NCBI GenBank assembly: GCA_041665305.1
Contig: JBAYJD010000013.1
Location: 1 to 60,476, forward strand
Direction: 5' to 3'
DNA from: YA12-FULL-51-18 sp041665305
GTDB lineage: Bacteria > Elusimicrobiota > Elusimicrobia > Elusimicrobiales > UBA9959
DNA: 60,476 nucleotides
The position numbers and the translations under genes are program-made. Each line of letters opens with the position of its first letter. The stretch's first letter is position 1. A model generated the notes under the pieces. That model was not told the origin of the DNA. It saw only the letters and a list, made by a program, of their open reading frames with translations, and did no database searches. This document shows positions 8,377-15,921 of the stretch, one piece after another.

Positions 8377-9030
8377 TTATAAGCTTTTCCTAAACTTCTT
8401 GCCCTTGTACTCTCCGATGATGTAATTAGGTCCTATCTTAAGGATCTTAACCCCGGCCACGGTCCTGCCCACCGAATACATCTCACCGTTGATTATCACG
8501 CTGTCGCCCACTATGCCCTGCAGCTTTATCCGGTTTTCCCCGCCGGACTCTTTCTGCTGTTTGCGCGCGGCCAGCTGCCGCGCGCGTTCGTCTTCGAGCC
8601 TTTGCCAGGCCTCTTCCCGCATTTTTTCATAGTCCTCCGGGGTCATGGTCGGGTCACGGTCGGATTTAGGACTAAAATATGAACCGGTCGCAAGGGCCGC
8701 CGCGGTGGACCTTACCGTGCCCTGAGGAACGGCGGCAGGAGAAACCTCGTCCACGGGGCGGCCCGCGGCCCGCTGCGCAAAGGTCGCTGCGGAAGCCGTT
8801 TCCTCAAGCCGGCCCGCGGCCTGCGGGGCGGCGGCGTCCGCCGCGGGCTGCGCGGCGGGTCTGTCCTGGGCCCCGCCGAAGACGGTCGCCGTGGAAGCGC
8901 CCCGGACCGGGACCTGAACCGGCGCCTCGTTGGTCTTAGCGCCCATCCACCAGCTGTAAAAAAGAAACGCGGGCACGACCAGCGCGGCCGCCAGAAGGAA
9001 CCAGCCGATAGCGCCTGTCAAACTTTTCAT
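8377..9030 (-). CDS. PilP/GspC-like periplasmic linker protein
   Basis: 217 residues from the ATG at 9030. This start is chosen because it overlaps the upstream stop as ATGA and opens directly on a membrane anchor (about 5-28). A Pro/Ala/Gln-rich disordered linker follows, then a charged helix and a small C-terminal beta domain (LQGIVGDSVIINGEMYSVG ... YIIGEYKGKKFRKSL) like the HR/PilP domain that docks on the secretin. It should link the PilM/N/O complex to PilQ across the periplasm. Unlike classical PilP it is anchored by a helix rather than a lipid, which is closer to GspC. Identity rests on position and domain layout. Confidence 0.7.
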   Translation of the reverse strand: MKSLTGAIGWFLLAAALVVPAFLFYSWWMGAKTNEAPVQVPVRGASTATVFGGAQDRPAAQPAADAAAPQAAGRLEETASAATFAQRAAGRPVDEVSPAAVPQGTVRSTAAALATGSYFSPKSDRDPTMTPEDYEKMREEAWQRLEDERARQLAARKQQKESGGENRIKLQGIVGDSVIINGEMYSVGRTVAGVKILKIGPNYIIGEYKGKKFRKSL

Positions 9031-9629
9031 ACCGCCCCCGCCGCCGCGTCGGACCTGGCGAAAACCGTGGAAAGCTTCATAGTGACCTTGATCCACCCCG
9101 CGCGGGAACTGTCCTTTTTTATAGTCACATCGGCGACCTTAAGCATGATCGGAGAAGACTCGATGTCCGCCACCCACTTGCCGAACTTGGCGTAAGTAGT
9201 GGTGACGGCCACCTCGCGCGACACCAGCAGAAACCCGCCGACCTCCGTTTCGGTCTGCGCGGAAAGGGAATCGAACACTATGCCGTGCGTCTTGGCCGTG
9301 GAAGTCATCACGAAATTAAGCCACTCTTCCTTATCCTTGATAAGAGGCAGCCTCCGCTGATACGCGGCCAGTCTGGCCTTGGCGTCCTTATACTCGTCAT
9401 AATGGTCGACGATGAGGCGGACTTTATCTAGTTCTCGCTTATCCACCGCGAGCTTCGAACCCAGCGGCGAATATACGGCGCCGTACAGGATCAGCACCGA
9501 GGGTAAGGCGAACATGAGCGGTTTCTTGAAAGGCTCTATGCCCTTTTCGGTATAGATCATGAGGATGTTATCCGTCATGCCCCTTAAAAAGACCGTCGCC
9601 TTGCCGGCCAGCGCCATGAGGAACTGCAT
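9027..9629 (-). CDS. PilO/GspM-like inner-membrane alignment protein
   Basis: 200 residues from the ATG at 9629, which overlaps the upstream stop as TGATG and has AGGAGGAA eight bases ahead. The in-frame start at 9653 lacks a ribosome-binding site. One membrane helix (around FALPSVLILYGAVY), a coiled-coil segment (LDKVRLIVDHYDEYKDAKARL) and a ferredoxin-like periplasmic domain follow, the PilO/GspM layout. It should pair with the PilN-like half of the upstream protein to form the alignment complex between the ATPase and secretin. The last four bases overlap the next gene, so these three genes are tightly coupled. Confidence 0.75.
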   Translation of the reverse strand: MQFLMALAGKATVFLRGMTDNILMIYTEKGIEPFKKPLMFALPSVLILYGAVYSPLGSKLAVDKRELDKVRLIVDHYDEYKDAKARLAAYQRRLPLIKDKEEWLNFVMTSTAKTHGIVFDSLSAQTETEVGGFLLVSREVAVTTTYAKFGKWVADIESSPIMLKVADVTIKKDSSRAGWIKVTMKLSTVFARSDAAAGAV

Positions 9630-11191
9630 CAGCTTTTCCTCCTGACCGTGCACAAGATGCTGAAACCCGTGGTCTTAAGCGCCGGATCCTGCCGCTCGTT
9701 GTAACCGCCTCCGCCCTCAGCCTCGGTCATGAATTCCATGCCGCCGGTCGGAGGGCTGAAGATCTTGAATTGCGGAGAATTCTTAAGGTTTTTATTAAAA
9801 CCCTCCACCATACGCTGCTTCATATCTCCTGTGAGAGAGGTCTCGCCGGAAAGCTTCATCTCGAGCGCCGTGGACTGCATCTCCGAGATCGCGAAAGGCC
9901 CGGAATACTGGATCTGCGACAGCCAGAGATCGGACGGGATATTTTCGGCGACAGCCTGAAGCTTGGGCGCCAGGAAATCCGTATTGGAGACCAGGACGGA
10001 AAGCAGTTTCACATCGGCCTGCATTTTTTCTATCCTGGCCGCTATCAATTCGGAACTGCCGCCTTCCAGCTCGGGAACATTCCCCACCCTGCCTTTTATG
10101 GCGGAAATTTCCGATTCCATCAGCATGATGCGGACCTGGCTGAGGAGGGACAGGGCCAGCAGCAGACCGCCCAGTATAAAAGCGATATTCCACACGGACG
10201 CCTGCACCTGCTTTTCAAGCATCGCCGCGGAACTGATGCCTGAAATGTCCAACGCGAGCCTCTCCGTGACGCGGCCGCGCATGGAGGCGCCCATGGCAAA
10301 GAAAGAGGAGGAATCGTTCTCCTTAAGGGAGGCCGCCTGGGCCGGTTCCCATACTTCCACGGGCATGGGGGACTCATGTTCGGCTACGGGCTTCCAGACC
10401 GCGACCCCGTCGCCGCTGAGCATCAGATGCTTGTATTCCTGCCCGCCCACATATCTGTCTACGAACTGGACCGCGCCTTTTACATCCAGGCGTTTGCGCT
10501 CCGACATGGTGCTCGCGGCTTCGTAATCGGCTTCCCGGTAAAGGACCGGATAACCGGCGCTTGAGAACAGCATGAGGCTGGCGCCGCCGGAAAAATGGAT
10601 ATAACCCTTGGACGAGTGTTCTCGGGGGTCGAGAAAAGAGAAGAATCTTTCCACGGAACAGGGCGCCACTTCTATCGCCGTAAGTTCCATGCCGGAAGCT
10701 TTGAGGATATTCAGGATGAATTCCACGCTTTTGCGCTGCGTCAGGCCGAAAAGGACGCCGAGCTTTTTTCCGCCTTCCAGGGGATAAGCGGCGAAATCAT
10801 ACACCACCTCGTCGAATGAAACGGGAATATACTTCTTGGACTCAATGGGGATGGACTTGCTCCAGAAGCGCCTTTCCACGAGCGGCATGACGAAGTAACG
10901 GAGGATGGCGAACTGCGGCGAGAGCGTGACCACGACGTTGGAGCTGCCCCAGTTCACTTTCTTGACGGCGACCCTGAACGCCTCCAGCCAGGGCGCTTTT
11001 TCGTCGAAGAAATCGCCGTTGAGCGACAGCGGACGCAGAAGCCCTTCCTTCGCCTTGAAGGCAGTGGGGATCCGGACAAGATGCTCGGCTTCCATCTTCC
11101 CGTCCCTTTTCAGCCTTGTCTGGGCGATACTGATCTCTTTCGGGGAGATATAGAGGCCTACCGAATTTTTAGACGCGGGGCTGTTGGCCAT
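9629..11191 (-). CDS. PilM-PilN fusion (GspL-like) alignment protein
   Basis: 520 residues. Residues 1-325 form a PilM-like actin fold (VGLYISPKEISIAQ near the start; YIHFSGGASLMLFSSAG around 197-212). A single membrane helix follows at 335-357 (IAFILGGLLLALSLL), then a periplasmic coiled coil plus a small PilN-like domain to 520. In most type IV pili PilM and PilN are separate proteins; joined, they match the architecture of GspL of type II secretion. It should bind the N-domain of the PilB ATPase in the cytoplasm and PilO in the periplasm. It is the first gene of the pilus run; the start at 11191 has only a weak ribosome-binding site. Confidence 0.8.
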   Translation of the reverse strand: MANSPASKNSVGLYISPKEISIAQTRLKRDGKMEAEHLVRIPTAFKAKEGLLRPLSLNGDFFDEKAPWLEAFRVAVKKVNWGSSNVVVTLSPQFAILRYFVMPLVERRFWSKSIPIESKKYIPVSFDEVVYDFAAYPLEGGKKLGVLFGLTQRKSVEFILNILKASGMELTAIEVAPCSVERFFSFLDPREHSSKGYIHFSGGASLMLFSSAGYPVLYREADYEAASTMSERKRLDVKGAVQFVDRYVGGQEYKHLMLSGDGVAVWKPVAEHESPMPVEVWEPAQAASLKENDSSSFFAMGASMRGRVTERLALDISGISSAAMLEKQVQASVWNIAFILGGLLLALSLLSQVRIMLMESEISAIKGRVGNVPELEGGSSELIAARIEKMQADVKLLSVLVSNTDFLAPKLQAVAENIPSDLWLSQIQYSGPFAISEMQSTALEMKLSGETSLTGDMKQRMVEGFNKNLKNSPQFKIFSPPTGGMEFMTEAEGGGGYNERQDPALKTTGFSILCTVRRKS

Positions 11192-11305
11192 ATGAAATCT
11201 CGGATCGGGGTCCCTGTGCGGCCGATCTTACACCGTCCAAAAAAATATCACTACGAAAGTATACATTTTTTATCCCGAAAATCGCAGTCCCGTGCGGTTT
11301 TCACG

Positions 11306-13156
11306 CTATTCCTTGCCCAGCATTTTTATTTCCACTATGCTTTTGGGAGCGTCGGAGATCTGGGTGGAAATATCCATGCGGTCTTTTTCTATCTTATACT
11401 TGCCGGCAAGGCGCGTGACGACATAATTAACCCGGTTCTGGGCCATGGTCTCGGAATTGGCCTCGCCGGAATAAGCGTAGCCGATGAGCCTGACCTTGGC
11501 CATGGGATAATACCCCATGGTTTCCGCGACCTGGGCCAGCTTTTTTTCGCTGTTGGGAGTTACCACGGCCGTCTCGTCCCGGAAGTATATTTTGTAGCTC
11601 ACCTGGCCGCTGAACTCCGTCTGCGACTCCTGCGTCCCTTCCTCCTCTTCCTGGCGTCCGGACGAAGGCCCGGCCTCCGTCTCCTTTTTTACCGCCGGCG
11701 TCCTGACCGTTTTTTTCCTTGCGCCAGCCGCCGCCTTCCCTTTAGGCCTCGCCGCCGCGGCGCCTGCATGGCCGCCCTTAAGCGCACGCCCCATCTTCGA
11801 CGCGGCAGGTTTTTGCCTGGCGGCCCCGGCCGGAGCGGCCTTTACGGTCTTCCCGAGCGGCGTCAGAAGCTTCGCGGCGGGTTTTTTGGCCGCCAGCGCC
11901 TTCTCCTCTTCCGGACCGGGTTTAATGATCAGAAAACGGCGGATGACCGTTTCGCGGCCTTCCGCGTCGGCGGCCGTCACGGAGAACATATACTTGCCCG
12001 CGGGGTAGGCCGCGCCGAAGAAATTCTTGCGGCCGTTCCAGTAGCTCTGGTTGTACTGGGAGCCGTAGCCGTCCAGTTTTTGCAGGGAAAGGATCGTATT
12101 GTCGCCCTGCACGGAAAAGATCTCGAACTTCCAGGTGGGTTTGCCGACGGGGGATTCCAGCACGGAAAACTCCACCAGGGCCCCTTCTTTTTTCTGAATG
12201 GAAATGGCGGTGGGATAGACGCCGAGGGAAACCTTGGGGCCTTTTGACCGGATATCCTCGCTCTCCTTGAGTTTGGGCGCTTTGTCGTAATCAAAAAGCA
12301 GGATCAAACCGCTGAGGCTGCTCAACTCCTTCGGCAATTTAACTTCGCCCCCGGTCAGGTTCAGATCGATGCGGGACTGAGAGATGCCCCTTGAAACCAG
12401 ATAGGAGTTAAGGGCGATAGCCTGCCTGATGCTTTTGATCTTTACCTCACCTCCGACCGTGCCTTCCGGAAGTATGAGGACATTCGCTTTGCCGAGGGTA
12501 AAAATAAGGCCCGCGAGGCTTGAGAGCGTGCCTGTCGCGCCCGCCTTGAAAGAGGTTTCATTGGAGAAGAAATACTGCGGGTTAAGGGTGACGCACCGGG
12601 GCAAAGGATCGCCCATGTAAAGCTTGAGATACTCGGATTTGCTGAGTTCGACCAGCGCCGTTCTGCGCATCTCCGCGATCTTTTCGTTTATCTTCTCGAC
12701 GACACGGTCCTTCTGCGCCTGCCGTTCCTCCTGGACGGACGCCTCCTCTTCCGAGACGGCCTGGCCGGGGCCGTTCGCGAACCGCCTCCGTTCGGGAGCC
12801 TGTTCCGGTTCCTGGACATCCCTCGTCATTCCGGCGCCGGAGCCCTGGTCTTTGAAAGTCTGGACGCCGGTATTCATGCGCAGCGTTATCTTGGTGATAT
12901 ACTCATTGGCGAGAGATTTTTCGGCGGGTGTCCCTTTTACCAGAATATCCATGAACCGGTCCATAGCCTCGTTATCCTGCCCTTCGTGATAAAGTTTTAT
13001 GGCCTGTTCCATGGTGCGGGTGATCCCGCCGCCGGCCGGGTCCCCCTGGCCGCTAAGCCGCGAAAAATTTCCGCCGAAAACCAGAAGCGCCGAGAAAACG
13101 GCGGTTATGGCCCTGATCCTTGGAATTGAAATTGTTTTCATCGTTATATTTAACAT
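11306..13156 (-). CDS. OmpA-like envelope protein with basic Ala/Lys linker
   Basis: About 616 residues. Possible starts are TTG 13162, ATG 13156 and ATG 13141; the last opens directly on the signal sequence MKTISIPRIRAITAVFSALL. After a helical repeat-like N-domain and a Glu/Gln-rich stretch come beta domains, an Ig/FlgD-like segment (YPAGKYMFSVTAADAEGRE), a 70-residue Ala/Lys/Pro linker resembling histone tails, and a C-terminal OmpA-like domain (last about 100 residues: TPNSEKKLAQVAETM ... AQNRVNYVV). The Arg of the peptidoglycan-binding motif is kept, but the usual Asp is replaced (GYAYSGE). An envelope anchor is inferred. It lies 115 bp upstream of the pilus genes. Confidence 0.7.
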   Translation of the reverse strand: MLNITMKTISIPRIRAITAVFSALLVFGGNFSRLSGQGDPAGGGITRTMEQAIKLYHEGQDNEAMDRFMDILVKGTPAEKSLANEYITKITLRMNTGVQTFKDQGSGAGMTRDVQEPEQAPERRRFANGPGQAVSEEEASVQEERQAQKDRVVEKINEKIAEMRRTALVELSKSEYLKLYMGDPLPRCVTLNPQYFFSNETSFKAGATGTLSSLAGLIFTLGKANVLILPEGTVGGEVKIKSIRQAIALNSYLVSRGISQSRIDLNLTGGEVKLPKELSSLSGLILLFDYDKAPKLKESEDIRSKGPKVSLGVYPTAISIQKKEGALVEFSVLESPVGKPTWKFEIFSVQGDNTILSLQKLDGYGSQYNQSYWNGRKNFFGAAYPAGKYMFSVTAADAEGRETVIRRFLIIKPGPEEEKALAAKKPAAKLLTPLGKTVKAAPAGAARQKPAASKMGRALKGGHAGAAAARPKGKAAAGARKKTVRTPAVKKETEAGPSSGRQEEEEGTQESQTEFSGQVSYKIYFRDETAVVTPNSEKKLAQVAETMGYYPMAKVRLIGYAYSGEANSETMAQNRVNYVVTRLAGKYKIEKDRMDISTQISDAPKSIVEIKMLGKE

Positions 13157-13210
13157 ATTCAAGTTTACCTAAATATTACCGGATTGTTACCCAAATGTTA
13201 ACCGCATCGC

Positions 13211-15820
13211 TCAGCGGGGCAGATTCTTAAGATGCCCGGCCACGGACGCATTGCCCGGGTCCGCCTGGAGTAAAGCGGTCCATTCGTCCCTGGCGGCCGC
13301 AAAATCCCCCTCTTTCTCGTATACCGCCGCCAGTCCGTAGCGCGCGGCGGCGTCGGAGGGACTAACGCGCAGGACCCGGACAAGGTCGCGCTCCGCGCTT
13401 TTATAATCCCCCGCCTTGAAACTGAGCTTGGCGCGCAAAACAAGCGCGCCGGCGTTTCCGGGGTCCAGTTCCAACAGCGCGTCCGCCGCCGCCCTCGCGT
13501 CGGCGGACGCGTCGCCGGACGCCAGGCGGTCGCGCACTTCCTGATATTTCCTAAGCCAGAGAACATCGGGGTCGTTCTTCAGACCCAGCCGCGCGGCCAC
13601 GCCGAGAAGGTTCCGCTCCGGCATGGGATCTCCCGGATCGGCCCTGACGCTCCGCCCGTACATCTTCTTGGCCGAACCGTAATCGTTAAGAAGGGCGTAG
13701 AAATATCCCAGGGTGTTCAAGATCGCCGGGTCTCCGGGGAAGATGTCCGCGGCCGGTTTTAAGACCTCCACCGCCTCTTTGGCGGAGCCGGCGCCCGCTT
13801 TTACATAGATATCCGCCATGGCGTTATAGGTCGCCACGCTGAGCGGGTTTATGAACGCCGAAACCTTCAGATGAGCCAGCGCAGCCGCCGTTTCCCCCAG
13901 GCGTTTTTCAACTATCGCCGTATTGAAATATATTTCGTCGTATCCGGCGTTGGATTTAAGGGCTTCGCCGTACGCCCACTTGGCGGCGGCCAGGTCTCCG
14001 GCGCGCACATAGGCGTTGGCCAGTTCGTAATTGTTGTTCACCTCGCGCCCATGGTCGTCGTACGCTTTTTTAAGCTCGGACGCCGCGCCGCTGAAATCGT
14101 TCCGGCGCATGGCTTTGAACCCGCGGAAGTAATGCGTTTCGCGCGCGAATTGCCTCTGCCAGTACCGGACCCCGCCCGCGCATAGAATGAGCATAAGCGC
14201 GGCCGAGGCCGTCGCGGCCGCCGGCCTCGGCCACGGAGCGCCGCCGGTTTCGCCGGAACCTGAAAGTTTCTTCGAGAGCGCTCCCAGGAGCCACCAGAAC
14301 AGCATGGCCGGCACCGCGAAATGCAGCGACACATTGAACATATTATCCGCGAACATGCCGAGCAGGGCCGCCGCGAACGGCGCCGTCCGATACCGTTCTT
14401 CCGGACCGGAAGCCCGGTAATAACGCAGGAAGGCCGCGCAAAGAACGGCCAGCAGCCAGATATAAATGCCCAGACCTATCAGGCCGGTCTGGGAAAAGAG
14501 CTCAAGGATCTCATTGTGCGCGTTATTGGCGTGGGTCCGCAGATGGCGGACATTCTCAAAATTCAGGACCAGCCCGCCCTGATAGAACGGGTAGAAATTC
14601 TCGAACAGCCCCCAGCCCTTGCCCAGCATAGGGCTTTCAAGCCCCATCTGCCAGGCCGACGACCAGATAAGCAGGCGCTGGTGGAAGGACGAGTAGACCC
14701 TGTCCTGAGGGGCGTCCAGGAAAAGGGCGGAGGGCGAGGTCATTCTATCCGCGCCTTCGCTCATCCGCTCGGTCAGGCCCGAACTGAAAGGTTTAAGCGA
14801 CTGCGCCGGCCACATAAAAACGAGACCCAGCGAGACCGCGAAGAGCCAGCCGAGGAACCTCCGGTTCTCCAGGAATTTCATGCGGTATTCCTTGAAAACG
14901 AAGACCGCGGACAAAGCGACGGCGGCTCCGAGCCACGACGAGCGGGTCAGGCTGGCCATCAGCATGGCCGCATAGGAGAGGAAAACGAACCCGTAAAAGA
15001 ACCGCTGCGCCGCCCTCCTGGCGGACATAACGCCCGCCAGCGCGAACGGCATGAGCATAACTATATAAGAAGAGATGAAGTTGGGGTTGCCGAAAGTGGA
15101 AACGGAACGGTTGCCGTAAGGATTCAGGATCTTGGCCCAGATCAGTTCGAACCGGAAATACTGGAGAACCCCGTAGCAGGAAGCGAGCGCGCCCACCGCC
15201 ATGGCGAGGTGCAAAAAATCCTCCTGTTTGAACCGCCGGACCAGATACCAGGCGGCGGCCGTTCCCGCCAGCCAGAGCGCCCCTCCGTAGGGATCCCAGA
15301 AACGGGCCATAAGGCCGTCCCCGGCAGCCGGGGTCTTCAGGTCCGGGAACAGGAACCACAGGCCGCCCCAGAGCACGATAAAAGCCAGCCAGCCCTGCGT
15401 GGACCTGTACTGCGGGTCGGCGTCGAAGGGAACCTTCTGCGCCACCAGGAACGCCAGGACGCAATTGACGGCCATGAACATCCCGGCGCGGGTGAATTCA
15501 CCGGCCATCGAGGGACGGAAGAATGCGGCGTGGCCGAAATAGGCGCGCGCAAAGCTCAGAGCCATAACCGCGAGCAGAGCGGCAAGCGGCGTATAAAGGA
15601 TATTGGGGGCGAATCCCCAGGCCTTGCGCCTGAGGGCGGAGATTAACAGCACCGCTCCGCCTCCCAGCAGCGAGATGTTCAGAAGCGTTATCTGCAGATA
15701 ATAGGGGTTGCGCGTCAGATCGGTAAAAAAGAGCAGCGGGGAAACAAAAAACGCCGTTACAAGCGACAGCGTGAGCAAATGCCTGTCTATCGTTCCGGTT
15801 TTTTCAGGATTCTGCGGCAT
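13211..15820 (-). CDS. O-antigen ligase (Wzy_C) family protein with C-terminal TPR array
   Basis: 869 residues from the ATG at 15820; the in-frame extension to 15925 reads through a hairpin element and is rejected. The first about 550 residues contain roughly a dozen membrane helices with the Wzy_C hallmark (STFGNPNFISSYIVMLMP, and WGLFENFYPFYQGG ... THANNAHNEILELFSQTG in the large periplasmic loop). The rest is a TPR superhelix (LGYFYALLNDYGSAKKMYGRS and similar units). The family joins lipid-linked glycans to lipid A core or protein. It is a paralogue of the next upstream gene. Proximity to the pilin operon makes pilin glycosylation possible; this is inference. Confidence 0.82.
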   Translation of the reverse strand: MPQNPEKTGTIDRHLLTLSLVTAFFVSPLLFFTDLTRNPYYLQITLLNISLLGGGAVLLISALRRKAWGFAPNILYTPLAALLAVMALSFARAYFGHAAFFRPSMAGEFTRAGMFMAVNCVLAFLVAQKVPFDADPQYRSTQGWLAFIVLWGGLWFLFPDLKTPAAGDGLMARFWDPYGGALWLAGTAAAWYLVRRFKQEDFLHLAMAVGALASCYGVLQYFRFELIWAKILNPYGNRSVSTFGNPNFISSYIVMLMPFALAGVMSARRAAQRFFYGFVFLSYAAMLMASLTRSSWLGAAVALSAVFVFKEYRMKFLENRRFLGWLFAVSLGLVFMWPAQSLKPFSSGLTERMSEGADRMTSPSALFLDAPQDRVYSSFHQRLLIWSSAWQMGLESPMLGKGWGLFENFYPFYQGGLVLNFENVRHLRTHANNAHNEILELFSQTGLIGLGIYIWLLAVLCAAFLRYYRASGPEERYRTAPFAAALLGMFADNMFNVSLHFAVPAMLFWWLLGALSKKLSGSGETGGAPWPRPAAATASAALMLILCAGGVRYWQRQFARETHYFRGFKAMRRNDFSGAASELKKAYDDHGREVNNNYELANAYVRAGDLAAAKWAYGEALKSNAGYDEIYFNTAIVEKRLGETAAALAHLKVSAFINPLSVATYNAMADIYVKAGAGSAKEAVEVLKPAADIFPGDPAILNTLGYFYALLNDYGSAKKMYGRSVRADPGDPMPERNLLGVAARLGLKNDPDVLWLRKYQEVRDRLASGDASADARAAADALLELDPGNAGALVLRAKLSFKAGDYKSAERDLVRVLRVSPSDAAARYGLAAVYEKEGDFAAARDEWTALLQADPGNASVAGHLKNLPR

Positions 15821-15830
15821 TATTATAAAT

Positions 15831-15891
15831 TTTTGCGGCAAAAATTTATCCCTCAACCCCGGCACGGGGGTGTATAAAACCCCGTGCCGGG
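15831..15891. repeat. Intergenic hairpin plus AT-rich palindrome
   Basis: A perfect 12-bp stem (CCCGGCACGGGG at 15858-15869, CCCCGTGCCGGG at 15880-15891) around a 10-base loop lies between the two ligase genes. Directly left of it is a near-palindrome, TTTTTGCGGCAAAAATTT. The same AT-rich palindrome recurs at 34931-34955, and the GC-rich motif resembles the core of the elements at 21294-21328 and 41894-41928. There is no U-run behind the stem on either strand, so a simple terminator role is doubtful. Confidence 0.7.
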
Positions 15892-15921
15892 CACACGGAA
15901 CAAGGCGGTTCCCCCGCCGGA

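Noticed and set aside
11081..12247. 388-residue plus-strand open frame
   Set aside because: Runs antisense through pilM and the OmpA-like gene; no domain or start signal.
14321..15646. 441-residue plus-strand open frame
   Set aside because: Antisense to the O-antigen-ligase gene; low-complexity charged translation and no ribosome-binding site.
15858..15891. Hairpin as a terminator of the upstream ligase gene
   Set aside because: The stem is perfect but has no T-run on the minus strand (GTTGAGGG follows).
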